A DNA stretch of 64,000 nt from Ailanthus altissimus (Eukaryota > Streptophyta > Magnoliopsida > Sapindales > Simaroubaceae), in contig OX327711.1 in the NCBI GenBank assembly GCA_946807835.1, positions 13,303,501 through 13,367,500 on the forward strand, given 5' to 3'. Positions 24,786 through 38,288 of this stretch are shown piece after piece. Under the pieces are notes generated by a model. That model saw nothing but the letters and a program-made list of their open reading frames with translations. It was not told the DNA's origin and made no database searches. How positions within the stretch are numbered: the stretch's first letter is position 1; every line of letters starts with the position of its first letter. The position numbers and the translations under genes were made by a program.

Positions 24786-26921
24786 CATTTAATAAAATGT
24801 CTTACTGAAATTAACTTGGATTAAATTTATCAATAATTTCATTTATATTGTCTAATATGATATAACATAGTTACACGAATAAATTTAAAATAATAAATTA
24901 ATTAATTGAAGTAAATAATAAAAATAACAATTAACAACCCATTCTTTTAAAAATGTGCCCAATATAATTATTAAAAATATTTTGTATCGTTCACCTTTTT
25001 TTTAATATATATATATAAATGAAACAATCATTTTGTCTTTGGACCTAAAATTGACCTTTAGCAATTTAGCATTGCATGGCTAAGGGTCAAGTTCTATTAA
25101 AAAGTAAAGTTTGTACTCCACGTGTTAATTACTTGAAAATTCATACAAAATCACAGCTTAATGGACTCTAATAATGTCAGGTTGGTTATCAAAATACACG
25201 CGACGAAAAATAAAAGAGTTTTAAATATACATGAATCCATCGGCAGCAATGTGAAAATTATAAACTTCAAAGTTTTTAGTATGTGGCACTAATAATTGTT
25301 CTTTTTTTATTAAGGAAAAGAGCAAATGATTAAAATTAAAATTAGGAAACCCCAACTTTTTATATAATCTAAATTATTATAAACCTCTTAATTATAACGA
25401 AATAGAATATTAAATTTTTACACATATATATTTGATAATTTTATAAGTTTATAATAAACTTTATTAAATTATTTTTATCATACTCCTAATTAAACACCTT
25501 AATTTATATATAATTAATATTAATATATAAGCTCACAAAAGAAAAATACCAGCGGCATTGCAATTGTATAAGTATATTGTCAATAAATTATTATAAAAGT
25601 TAATTACTTAGACCTGCAAAAATAATTATTTTAAATTTTATGCTTATTTTCACAGTAGTTGCAAAATGTAGGGATAAAATGGTGTTTTCAAAGCTGAGAT
25701 TTTACTATGGAATAAAATTACAACAAAATTATTAAAAAAAGAAAAGAAAATTACTAATTAATGGGGTGGAACCCATGTTGCTTCAGTCTCAATCAAAATT
25801 CGTGTAGCAAAGACGCCTTAAATTATTTTGAAACTGATTGAGCTGAAGGGTCCCTTTTTGATCCCGTATCCATAATTTACACTTTTTATGAAGAGAAATT
25901 ATGCAAAAAGCAAGAATAATTAAAAATTCTGATGTAAACTCTGTAACCTTTTCTCACTGAGTCGGCAATGGAATTATTCCATGTGATTTAAGTAGTTATG
26001 CCGACGTGATTTGTTTTCATGAGTTCGATTATTAGATATTGGGATTTTTTTTTCTTTTTAGAAACAGGTTCATCCATTGAATTTTAATGCCCTCGATTTT
26101 GTCATGTATTTGAAGAATCTTCTTAATATATGGAAAATCTTTTTTTGCAAGTGATGTTGTTGTTTAAAAGTGTATGTCAAATAAATAAATATAAAATTAG
26201 GTGTTAAAGTAAAAAAAATGAGTTGAAAAGAGAAAAAAGAACGAAGAAAAAATGTTTAAATCGTAGGAGGTTTGAGCACTGAAAATTCATGCTACAACGC
26301 CTTAGTCATTGGATTGGGCACTGCTGTACTCCAGTCTCTAAACTAGATGCTGCAACACTCATGCAACACTCAATCGCAAAGTTGTAATTCTTTAAAGACT
26401 TACCTACTCCTTTTAAATAGCAATTTTTCAAAAAGATGTTGTACTTCTCTAAAGACTCTTAAGTTCTATAAATACTGTAAACATACTTAAATTATTACAA
26501 TTAACTTCTCTTCTCAATCATTTTGATCAAAGTTCTTTACTCGTCAACTACTTTAATAAATATATACTTGTTGTCCAAAAAAAATATATTTCGTATGTAC
26601 CTTTATATTTTTTAATAAGTCATTAAAATTTAAAATTATTCTACCTTTCAATCCTAATACACTTTGATTAACATCAATTGAGCGAGTAAAAATAATTCAA
26701 GGATAATGCTACGTACACCTTAACTTTATTCTTATTCTTGTTGTATCCTTATATTACATTCCCCATACAGCACACATTAACTACATGTGTAAACTAACTT
26801 TATCCATGTATCATAAAAACCTATGTACTCATTATATACCAAACTTAAAAAATAATGTGCACAACTTTAAATGAAATTTAGTAAAGAAGAAAAAATGGCT
26901 CGTCAATAAAAAAATGCTATA
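24786..26921. other. AT-rich intergenic DNA, nothing recognised
   Basis: Long A and T runs and short AT-alternating tracts. No coding frame, RNA gene or transposon end that I can support. Confidence 0.5.
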
Positions 26922-27745
26922 TAGGGATAGAAATGGGGCGAGGCGCGGCGGGACGGTGAAGTCTTTTCTGTAGTTCACTTTATTTTTTATTTTAAGTTTT
27001 GTTCTTCACTTCATTCCCTAAAAAATGTGAAAATGAAGAATCCTCGAAATGTCTTTCTCATCCTTGACACATTTTCTCATTTTTTATTTATTAATTTTAA
27101 ATACTAATTTATATTTATAAATATTTAACAATATAAAAAATTTATCTCTATTATGATTAGAAAAACAAAGAATCAAACTAACGAACTAGAATAATATAAA
27201 AATATCTTTAAATAATGTGAATAATAATTAGGAAACAAATTTTTAAATAAATAACAAATACAAAAATAAAAATTTAAATAATCTAATATATATCATTATT
27301 GATTTTTCTTAATTACTTTATATTCTCATTAAAATTAAAATTTTCTGTTAATTGCTTTATATTTTCATTAAAATCAATAATTGTCCAAAAACAAAAGTTG
27401 TTTTGTGTTTATAATATAAAAAAATTGATTTTATGAATTTTTTATTATATAATTTTTGTTTTCATTAATAAAATATATATTATTAAATTATGTTCTAGTT
27501 AAATTTAAATTATAAAATAAAATTTTGATAAATTATTTGATATATATATATAAATATACACTAAAAAATTAAATTTAATATATTCATAAAAATGTGACAA
27601 AGAGGCTTAATCTCATCTCCCATCCCATTAATAATTTAAAAAATAATTTTTTTATATCTATTTAATTTTTGTAAAAATCACTCTATTCTCACCTCATTCG
27701 GAGCAAAACTCTTGAGTCTCCCTGCAAAGTATTTTGTCATCCCTT
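26922..27745. mobile_element. hAT-like non-autonomous element, degenerate
   Basis: The left end is TAGGGATAGAAATGGGGCGAGG and the right end reads TTTTGTCATCCCTT, an imperfect inverted pair (GGGAT core plus an A-rich run). The flanks are ATGCTATA (26914-26921) and AGGCTATA (27746-27753), 7 of 8 identical. A G+C-rich left end followed by a very AT-rich body is typical of this type of plant MITE. No coding capacity. Confidence 0.65.
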
Positions 27746-27753
27746 AGGCTATA

Positions 27754-29390
27754 GCTTATAATATATAAAATTAATATTATTCTACTTAGAAGTTCAAAAG
27801 CCAAAAAGTTTTTATCAATAAAAAATGATTAGGATTTGTTTGAAGGGATCAAATTAAAGCTTATCCTCCACTTATTCCTCGTGGCCTTTCTATTTCGAAA
27901 TTTTACTCCAATAAAAAGAAGAATTCCAGTGGCTTAGTCAATATAAGTTGGCCAAGTGGAATTATGCTTCTTTTCATTCTAAGGTAGTAATTTATGTTCA
28001 CGTTGAAAGCCTAGTATCCACTTGTCTTAAAAGCAGGAATATCGCCAGCCTTTTTAAGTGAAAGAATAAACTTTAATGAGATTATATACCTATGCTACTT
28101 CGTAGGGGCACAACTATGGCCTAAAGATACCCTATTTTAATTTACTTTACTTTCAATAAAATAACACATACATATTTTATTGTTATCATTTGAAATAAAA
28201 TAACTAAAAATAACATTATAATATATTGATGTTATAACGTTCTTTTATAAAAAAAAATATTATTATTCATCTTAAAATTTAGGAGATTTTAAGTTTATAA
28301 ATTAAATTAATATTTTTAAAAAATAACAATTGAAACTTTTTAAAGGGTTTGATTGAGATAATCCTTATAACATGTACCGAGTTTTAAGAGTCTCGTACAA
28401 CCACAAATAAAATTAGACCACATTGAAGTTTTTTTATTAATGATGACCATTTGATGCTTAAATCAATAATAAGAATATGAAAAAAGATTAAGAAGGAAAT
28501 AAAATAATGAAAAGAGAATTAGTATTTTCTTAGTTTGCATATGTAATTTTTAGGATTATAATTTGTTCCAAAAGTTGATGTTTAAAAAGGATACTCAATT
28601 TGATTGTTTAATCTTTTTTTTATAGGCTTAAATTGTAGAGTTTTTTTTAAAGAATTATAACATATATATTTTCCTTCATATTTTGGACTTATTATAAGAT
28701 TGTAGGAATAGTTTTGAGCCAAAAATCTTGGGACTTTGAGATTTTCGAAAATAAGTACAGTTTAACTACTCAGTCGATATACATCTTCTCTATTACTCTT
28801 GGAAGACTTTGGTGGTCGATTATTGGAGGGCTTATATAGTCAACCCTTGGGGACTTATATAGTTGGCTCTTTAAGGACTTATGTGATTGGGGACCGTAGG
28901 TCAAGGACATTCCATTATGGGAAAAAAAATCTAGGATGCTTGTCTGATGAGCCTCATTGTGAGCTACAGTTGGCCTTCTTATAATCTATTGTGTGCCTTT
29001 TAGAGAATTGGCCTTGGATTGAAATTATAAAGAAGAACAATTATATTTACAGCTCTACTAATATTATACTAAAAAAACTACGAAAGCCAATCGGGATTAA
29101 TTCTACTGTGTTGCAACTTATATATAAAGCTATAATACGAATAATTTTAGATAGACTTGAACTTATTACCTTGAATTCAAATATATGAATTACCTTTTAC
29201 TTAATTATTGGGTTAAATAACTTAAAGAGGTTGCCATTTACCGATTGATAAAATTGTAAATTACTAATGTTAACCCTAAAATTTCGGCGATTCTGAAGCC
29301 AACAAGTCGAATTTATATTCTTGGGAGAAACAAAAATTTGGGCCTATTTTTGTGCTTGCAACACATGATGAGTGACACGTGGGAGTTCTT
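27754..29390. other. AT-rich intergenic DNA, no gene recognised
   Basis: Bases 28750-28985 are less AT-rich and repeat GGGACTTATATAG-like wording, which suggests old LTR material. The short frame 28799-28984 matches no family known to me. Confidence 0.4.
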
Positions 29391-29399
29391 GAAGGACAA

Positions 29400-29910
29400 C
29401 ATGTTGATTATAGGGTAAGCATGTAAACATATAAGCATACATAAGACAATAAAATTATAATAGTTCAGCTTTACAAGAGTTGACATCCACTTTACCGAGC
29501 CTATGCCCTATTCTAGTACACTATTGAATAATATTTTAACAAAGAATATTCAAAGAAAAATAATCCCAACAAATAATCTGTTACATAACAAAATAACCTT
29601 TTTTAACTATATCAATCTCTATGGTAGTGGTGTCTTTCTAGGAACTATGGTAGGGTTGTTCTTCTTAGAAGATCTTTAAGGATTCCCAAAAAATCTCTTT
29701 TCTTCTAAATAGGTTGAATAAAGTCCTAAAAACTAAGAGGAAACCGTATAAAGCCTTTTGTACACCCTCGAAAGCCTGAAAACTTTCTATTTATAAGCGC
29801 TATTGATAATTGAATCCTGGTAAAACTAGGATAAGTTATCTTATTTTTTATTCAAGATACGTCCTAAGATTAGAGGAGATTTTAGTCCATAAAATCTTGG
29901 GATTCCAAAG
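29400..29910 (-). repeat. Possible old copia LTR on the minus strand
   Basis: The reverse strand has CTTATAAATAG (TATA-like), then about 350 bp later GGCTCGGTAAAGTGGATG and CTCTTGTAAAGC. This resembles the 'gtggat-x-x-aggc-aa..accacgtaa' wording seen before the ends of copia LTRs in this same window. No primer site, TG..CA ends or duplication were fixed. Confidence 0.35.
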
Positions 29911-31451
29911 ATCTCAAAACTAAAAGTGGTTCGGATCTTCAAGGTTGCTAGCCAACTCAGCCTTGATCCTCGGTCAATATCAAATGATCGCAGATAAGAT
30001 CCTGAGGTTTGCAACATCGTATCTCCGAGGTTACCTTATACAATTTTGACATCTCCCTAGGGACAACAGACTATATCCTCTATACTTTCATAATGGACTT
30101 TGAGATGAATCAGGGTTCATATATCGAGTTAAGTTTTTGGAAAATATGGGCTTTAGGACAAGAACTCAAAGAGAAATATGAATCCCCCAAGTTTTTAGTA
30201 TTAACTTTTTGATACTATAAAATTTATAACAATTCTCATCCTAAAAACACTTATTGTCTTTTAGATGTTTAGTCTTTAGTGGCGAAACATTTCTAACGCG
30301 TGTCCTATGTGTTAGTGCATTAAATGGTGCGTACATGTGATTGTGTATATGTTAAAAGTTTTTAAATGCATATCCAACATATATTACATGGAGAAATAAA
30401 ATAATATAATCAATATATACACATCACAGTTGAATCAAAAATAGTATAAGATTTGAATACATATTCTTATAGACAATTTGGTGAAGATTATTGAACTTTG
30501 AAGCTTATTGAATTCACAATGAAGTCTTCTCTTGAACAATTTTAAAATCTAACATTTGGTGGGATTAGAGGAGCTAAAATGGTAGCCTTTGATGTATATT
30601 TCTTGCAGGAATCAAACTTAATTTAATATTTTAACTAGTTCATGCATCAAACTGTAACTTTCTCAAAGCTGCCATTTTTTCTCAAATACAATGCACAAAA
30701 TTTTCATTCAAAAATGAATTCTATAACAATTAAACTCTTTTACTTGTTTTTATTTAGCTTAACACTTCCATTTTAGACATATATCCATCATGGAGTTAAA
30801 CTTTGACCATGCACGGCCATGTAAACTTATGCATAGGTGACAAATGTCACTTATGTTATTAATGCAAACACTTTGCATAAATGATAATTGTCACTGCATA
30901 CTATCATTTGTCACACAAATAGCCATGATGGATTCCATGCATGCATTTGCACTTTTTCATACAATAGAGATCTGTTTGCAATATTTGTAAACTATATTTT
31001 TTACTTTCTAGATTGGTTCTAAAATATATCCTGCTTTTCAAAATCTTCCCGGATCGATTCGTACAATTGCCCTAGTACTTAACGAGTAGACTTCATATTG
31101 TGAGACTCTTTAGGTTCACACTCGTTTATCTTACAAAACACTTTTTCAAGTTTGTAAATGATGCCCCACACATACGTTATGGATATTACAGAACCCCGTG
31201 TTGAACCATACAAGTTGAGGTCAACTATATCCGTATAATCCCTATATCACCTATATCCTTAAAAGATTAGATATAGAGATCATCATCGTCAAATCTTTAT
31301 ATGCTCGATTGTGAACCTCTCTCTAAATTTATATTTATGTAAACAATATCCACAAACTTCTTTACGATATTGTTTAACCATAAAAAAAACTCTTTTTCGA
31401 GTTGTATGCTTGTGGCCACAAGACTTCCTAGAATACATTTTTGAAGCATCA

Positions 31452-31503
<52 letters not shown>

Positions 31504-33745
31504 TTACTTACTCATATGAGCTGACAGATCCCATATCTTCCCACACCAGACTTCATTAGCATTGGATCATACCTAGCGACACGCAGTGGTCAGATCATGA
31601 AAGGCCTATAACATGCTTGGAACAAAGTATGATGGATCATTCACAAGCCCACTGTAGTGCTTAGGTCCACCGTAGTGCTCAGGTCAAAGGATCACAAATA
31701 CTACTCAATTTGAGAAAACCTTCTATTGATGGCTTTATGGAATGTCTATTAGAGATCTTTATGAGTTTATTCAATATCCAGTCCTTACTGAATACCTGCA
31801 TACCTATACGGACTTCCGCTAAGTTCTTGATCAACTAAGACTAATCATCTGAACAATTTAGATATAGACATACACTAGTCCGGAGGGAAGACCGATCGAC
31901 CCGTGTCGGTATCCATGATCAGAAATGATGTTTTTGAGAACATATTGTGCAATGACATTTCTTAGCACCATTTGCAACCCTTTACAACTACGTCATTACT
32001 ATATTATTTTTGGGTCTTTGTCTCTATTTCAAATAATGTTTTAACTCTGTAGAATTGCTAACTTTATGGCTGGCCTAAACTTTTTTAATCAGATCTAAAC
32101 TCTTTTAACTCTATAATGTTTAAAAAAAATTACAAGCTTCTTACCATATAATTATGTATTAACGATTATTATTGAAATGTTTACTGTATATCGAAATGGC
32201 ACGTAAGCACTATCTTCAATACTATAAACCCACATAATGTGTGTGCTTACTCAAATTTCAAATCGTATTATTGGTGAAAATTTGACTTTTAAAATTGAGA
32301 CAACGTTACATATTGTAAACATTTTTCATAATAGACTTCGAGACGAATCATGAATCATGATTCATGAGTAGAGTTGAACTTCTTAAAAAATAAACTTTGA
32401 ATTGTGACTTGGAGAGTAACATTGAAAAACCATCTTGAAACCTCCTTGTTGATAATATCAATGAGTCTTATTATGTAATTTTAAATTTTGATAACATAAC
32501 TAATAGAAGAGTTTTAGATATTTTTAAATATTAAAAAATTATTGTAATTAAAAATAAACAGAGAACAATGAAAAACTCCCAATAACGCTATTACTTATAA
32601 GATATTAAAAATATTTTTTACTAATAAAATATAAATTAAACACATCTTCACACCATAATTGTAGAATTTTTATGCCATCCTAACAAATTGTATGATTGAG
32701 ATGTTGAATAACACTACTTGGTACTTACAATTAACATAAAACAACAAGGGTCTCGTGTTTTCCAAACTATAACCACGAAATTCAATTAGTATGTTAATTA
32801 TTTTTTTTAAAATCGCAGTTCACAAGCCAAAGCCGACCGAATATATATTCCAATTATTTTCTCCAACCTAAAATTTTTAGGCTGCCTAATTGTAAAGCTA
32901 ATTTACATCCTTAACAGTTAAAATTGTTGTTGCTATTAAGTGCCATCATTTTCAAATGAATTCGATTCTGTCTCTCGATCTCTTCAAAATCTCTCTCATT
33001 TCCTGTTTCTTCAATTGGGAAAATATTCTAATACCATCAAATAATTAAAACTGGAAAGTACAGAAACAAAGCTGTAAGAACTTTTAGGTACATGTATCTC
33101 TCAGACAGGTACATAGTACTAATGGTCATGTCCTAACAACCTCAACAATTATTTCTAATCATTTTATGTTTTTTTTAATCTACATAATTTTTTGGGTTTT
33201 TAATATTTGCTCTCCTCCTCTTGGAGCAAAGATTTCGACATCATTGGGTTTGCTGCCTCTGGCATAGTATTGCTAACAAAATCCCAATCAAACTATTTAA
33301 TTTTTCATATAAAAAGTCGTTTTTTTTTCTGTCAACTGATATTATTGTTACAACGCGATTTGGATTTTCTGTTCAAATTATTTGGTGATTTTTACTGCTA
33401 CATCAATGGAGACTTGAATCCATAGCCCAAACGAGGAGTGTGAGTCACAAACTCCGCAGCCTTGCATGGTTGAAAAACTACTTTTTATTAATCAGATTAG
33501 TCTGCAATCAACTAGAGGATGAAAATTGATAATTTTGTTTATAAATAATAAATCTGAAACAAGTTATACACTAATATTCCGTGATTTTGAGTTATATATT
33601 TATATTTTATTTTTAAAAAAATACTTGAAATGGGTCACTGTATATTTGATTTAGAAGTGATGAGACATATTTGAAATCAAATTTATCTCGTATTTGCCAT
33701 TTCATATGATTTTTAGCATAGCAAAGTATTTTTAGTGTTTATTAG
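29911..33745. other. Intergenic DNA, no gene; long (TA)n microsatellite
   Basis: Alternating TA runs without interruption from about 31454 to 31502. Bases 31060-31900 are somewhat less AT-rich and repeat-like (CCACTGTAGTGCTTAGGTC followed by CCACCGTAGTGCTCAGGTC, a short tandem duplication near 31648-31686). I cannot assign a family. Confidence 0.45.
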
Positions 33746-34926
33746 TAGGAATAGATTAAAATTGGATTGAATCGATTGAATAAATTGAACCAATCAATTT
33801 GGTTCACTCTAAAATAATTCTGTTCTAAATTTACTCTAAAATAAAATTAAATTGTGTTGACATGAAGAAGTTGTTTTTTAGATTAATAAATTTTAAATTT
33901 GCTGAGGAAGAATTGAACTTTGGACCTCGTTCGAACTGAATTAATAAGTACAAGACTGAATTAATAGATACAGACTTAAGTTTTTTATTTTTTGTGAATT
34001 GTGGAGAGGGGCCTGCAATGATAACACGCATACAAGCTCAAAGGTGATCTTACCAAAGTAGGTTCCGACAAAAACGTTTCGATACTTAAGTAAAAAAATG
34101 GAGTTTTTTTCTCTTAAAAAATATGACAAATTAAGAATAAAATGCTTCTCTAGCGACATGGTATACTCTTTTTCATTTTTTTTTTCTTTTTATGTTCTAT
34201 GGATATTTTTTTATCATTTTCTATTATGTCTCTCTCTTTTTTTTTTATAGTGACGGTATTTTAGGGACTTTTTTGCACTTTTCTCTGCAGTATTTTGTCT
34301 TGCGTTAGATATTTTCTACTGTACTTCTAACACACGCTAGGTATCTTCATACTGCCCCCTCCCATGACATACGACGAATGTCTTTCCGCAGATTTTTTAT
34401 CCCTGTTCTTACCCTATGTTAGATGTCACTTCTGATGTGCTAAACATATTTCTCGGGTTTGTCTCCGTCGGTGTTTTTGGTTCAAGCGAAGCTTATTTTG
34501 GTCGGCTCAGGTCAGATTTCGAATGGCTCTACCTTACTGGTTTGATATTGACGCAGAACTCTCGTAACGAAGTTGCGGAATGTAGTCAATACTTGCTCGA
34601 CCGTAGTCGCATTAGGGTCAGCATATGCCGAATAAGTTTCATCATTAGCTGACCAAATTTCCCGTATCTGAACCGATTCTGTTGCTCTATCAAGTTTATG
34701 TGCATTAGCCATTACTCCTAGGCCTGCCTTGGTTGAATTTTAAACCCATGAACCTAAAGGCAAAAAGAGAAAGATTTTCAAAGGGGGAACAAATTGAATA
34801 TCGAATTGATTCAATTATATTGAAAAAAAATTGATTCCAATCGATTTTACACGAGAAAATTAATCAAATTTGGATTGGAATTAATTCGATACTAAATTGA
34901 TTCGAAACAGACAAAATCAACCCCTA
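33746..34926. mobile_element. hAT-like element carrying a less AT-rich internal segment
   Basis: The left end TAGGAATAGATTAAAATTGG and the right end (reverse strand) TAGGGGTTGATTTTGTC form an imperfect inverted pair. The flanks are TTTATTAG (33738-33745) and TTTGTTAG (34927-34934), 7 of 8 identical. Both arms carry 'gaattgattcaa'-type internal repeats. The middle (about 34320-34735) is clearly richer in G+C than either arm. It holds a minus-strand frame (34512-34712) that begins MANAHKLDRATESVQIREIW. The SVQIREIW stretch recalls the start of CAF1 deadenylases, but the rest of the frame does not, so no product is named. Confidence 0.55.
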
Positions 34927-34934
34927 TTTGTTAG

Positions 34935-37842
34935 CATAAAATGATAATTTTTAAAATCAAAATTTGTTCTAACCTAATTGCTATATAACAATTGAATTTA
35001 TTATATTACCAACTCAATCTTTCACATTTATATCCGATTATATACACAGGAAAAAAAAGAATTCCATTTCAATTAGGGAGAAAAAAAGGGTTGGAAATTG
35101 TGTGAGTTGGAAAATTAAAGAAATCTTCTAAATGGGGATAAATAAAAACCTAGACAGGCCACGTTGATTTAAGACAATGGGGGGTTTACCGAGTTACCGA
35201 GTTTGCACGAGCAAAGGTCTTTGGACTCAACCAAAAACGGATTGATGTGATCTTGATTTTCAAATTGAAAAGGAGAGATTTAAAAGGCATCTTGTATCCT
35301 TCTATGAAGAAATTAATTAATTACAAATGGTGAAAGCTTCCAGTTTTGTCATTTGTCATTTACAGCTTAAGGGTAATTTATGACGAGGGTCTCGAACTTA
35401 CATTAATTCTTTTTCATATTTTTGGCAATCAAATATCTCTATATTGTTAACAACAATGCTTTAATGTTAATTAATTATTATTGCTTCTAATTATAAAAGA
35501 AACGTTGTCAACTCCATACAATCAATTCAATCAACACAATTTTGAAGAAAATTTCCATAAAAAAAACCAGTTAAGATTTATGTCATAGCTTCCCATCATG
35601 TGAATAATAAGAAAGAACGTGGATGGAAATTGACCACACTTGACGCCTTTCATTTTAATTAGATTTTTGGATTTGATCTGCATTGATCTTCTGATAAAAT
35701 CTTCAAATTTCCGACGTGGGTGTTTAAAAAAGCTTTCCAATGAATTGAAGAATGAAGATGGCGATATTTTATCTACTTTCCTTTGAAGAACTTCTTATCT
35801 CTTGCCACCCTAACACTGACTAGTGACGACTACTAACAAGTGACTGTAGATTTGAGCGATGACTGATGAGGCGTGTGGTGGTGTCGCCCCAACCGTACGT
35901 TCCTGACAGCAACCAATCCAAAAGCTAGACAGTGGTTTACGTCAAATCTCGTCGTGACTCTTCTTTTATGACCCCACCCCATTAACCAATGGCCAGGATT
36001 TGGACCTTACTTTTTTTCTTAAAAAAAAAATCATCGTACGTGTGCATTGCGTCCGTCTGTAGGATCACAGGATTCGGTGATCACGTCATGTTTCACGAAA
36101 ATGCCCCTGGAATACAGAGTTGGGACCCAACATCAGTAAATGTAAATCGTGATTCACGATTGTGGGACTCACCCTAAACGTTTATGATTCGATGAGGATC
36201 ATCTCTTCCGTTAAAATCCTTCCACACATGTATTGTATTAAGTACGAATGTTTAAGACTTTACATATATTTTTTAAATAAGAATCTTTTTATTTCAAGAG
36301 TCTCACTTAATTTTTAAATTCATTTTACGAGTTCAAAAAAACTTTTACTTTTATTTTAATTTATTAGTAAAATTTTAATTAATTTTATAGAAAAATTGTT
36401 TTTTTTGTTGTAACCATTTTTTTTTTCTTTATAGGCTAATAAGAACTTTTAAATAAGATGTAATTTGACATATAATATGTTTTATTATATTCACGCGTGA
36501 ATTATGAGTTAGCCTATAAAAATATATTAATTTTAATTAATATAAAAATTAAACTTAATTTTATTTATAATTTATTTTATCTTTGTCTAATTTCATTTTA
36601 AACACATAATGTAATTTCATCTAATTTAATACAATACAATTAAATAAAATAATTTATATTTAATTATTATATTAAATAAAATAAATTTTCCTTTTCCTCT
36701 CTCATTTATCTTTCTCTCTCTTTTTCTAATTATAAATATTTAAATGAAATGATTATTAATAAATAAAATAATTAATTTAAAAAAAAACTTAAAAATAAAA
36801 AGCCTTTGTCACCGTTTCTGATAAGCACCATCACTAGTTGCTAAACTTTGACAATAAAAATGATCAAAATTTATGTCATTAAATTTTATTTTTAGATCAA
36901 GTTTGATAAAAATTTCAATCTATCAAGTGGTGGTGCTAGTACAGGTCATCTCCCCACCATTTGACGGGGACGACGATGGCCTCTACCTTCAATATCATGT
37001 TGGCTTTCTTATATATATATATTTTTTAAAAAAATGACTCTATTATAAATAAAAAAAATAGAGTCTAATGATTAAAATTTTAATAATTTTTAACGTTGAA
37101 GTTTGGCAGTCAGCCACTACCGCTCATTAAGAACAATGATGGAGACTTTTTTTATTAGTTAGTTTAATTATAAAATAAATATAAAATTTTATACCTATAT
37201 AAATGTGCCACGTGTCTTTTTATTTTTATTAATGGTCAATCTGTGATTAACACATGAGATATAACATATTACATGTCATCTTTGTATCTCACTTTGTTGG
37301 TCCACTTTAACTTTTTGTGTTGAGTTTTGATTTTATCCCTCCACCGCAAAAACAAACAGAAATTTGCTAGTAGATTGGGACAAAATTAAATTTTTTAAAA
37401 CTCATAAGACAAAATTAAAAATTAAACCAAACTCCTAAAATAAAGATGTCATGTGCCAAACTTCTGGGACAAAGATGTCACGTATTTAAAGTTGTAACTT
37501 ATGAGAGGATCCTGATCCTTATAATTTGTCCTTTATATGCAATTTCTAGCTCTCATTTTATTATTGTAATTTAAAGAGTAATACAATACTTACACAGTTG
37601 AGATACAATATTTATATTTTAATTGATGTGACATTTGATGTCTTGATTATTAATGGTATTATATAACTAGCACAATAATAAGGAGTAAAAAGTTAATAAC
37701 TATCTAATAAGTGTGAGAAAGTTGATTAAAAATTATCGAGATACAATTTGGAGAACAAGATAAGTGCGTTGGGTGGGCAAGGATCGAAGATGGATGCAAA
37801 AAGAGGCAAAACACACAAGTGGTGATGCCCAGTGCAAGGAAG
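34935..37842. other. Intergenic DNA, no gene recognised
   Basis: Moderately AT-rich. Bases 35830-36180 are less AT-rich but open frames there are short and unassigned. A GTCACGTATTT / GTCATGTGCC pair near 37445-37490 is a short internal repeat. Confidence 0.45.
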
Positions 37843-38257
37843 TGTTTCCTAAATTGATTTTGTCTCCCACTTACTTTAAGACTCTCTAAAATGACTCCTA
37901 CACATTTAGGGTTAACGTGGGTCATCCTAAAATATATATATAGACTCTTTATTGGCTTGTAAACACATCTTGGTGAGCTTAATATTTTCTTTGTGATTTT
38001 CAGTGAGAGAAATTCCTTCTTTGCAAGAGAAAGTGTTTTCTTTGTGAGTCTATCTTGTCAAAAGCATACTTTGTAAGTGCCTTGAGATTTAGTAATAAAA
38101 GAGTATGATCTTGATTCATTGTGGACGTAGACAAGTTATCGAACCACGTAAATTCAGTGTATTGTTTCTTCTACCTTTCTTTCTCTAGATTCTTAATTGC
38201 TTGTTTCTACATAATATTACTTGGATATTTGCTTGTTTGATTGCTTTAGCTTTAACA
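37843..38257 (+). repeat. 5' LTR of copia-1 (left edge estimated)
   Basis: The right end TTTAACA at 38257 is followed by AAC and the primer-binding site. A TATATATATAGAC box lies near 37935, and the block with GGACGTAGACAAG..CGAACCACGTAA lies before the end, as in related copia LTRs. The left edge at TGTTTCC is only the nearest fitting TG and may be wrong. Confidence 0.55.
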
Positions 38258-38260
38258 AAC

Positions 38261-38272
38261 TGGTATCAGAGT
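38261..38272 (+). other. Primer-binding site of copia-1 (initiator tRNA-Met)
   Basis: TGGTATCAGAG is complementary to the 3' end of plant initiator methionine tRNA and sits 3 bp after the LTR end, the standard arrangement in copia elements. Confidence 0.85.
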
Positions 38273-38288
38273 TTGATTTTAAGCAGAC

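Noticed and set aside
24219..24788. Two open frames (105 aa on + and 73 aa on -) rich in RTE/NRTEK and FGSVF-type repeats.
   Set aside because: Both are translations of the CGGTT repeat arms of the hAT-like MITE. Frame length follows from the absence of stop words in that repeat.
25835..25860. TGATTGAGCTGAAGGG, partly like miR171 or miR319.
   Set aside because: Only about nine bases agree with either one, and no star strand is visible nearby.
31311..31559. 82-aa frame with long Y-I repeats.
   Set aside because: It is translated (TA)n microsatellite.
34512..34712. CAF1 deadenylase N-terminal exon.
   Set aside because: Only the SVQIREIW stretch is similar. The conserved DTEFPG catalytic region is absent in all frames nearby, so I kept only the cautious gene-capture idea.
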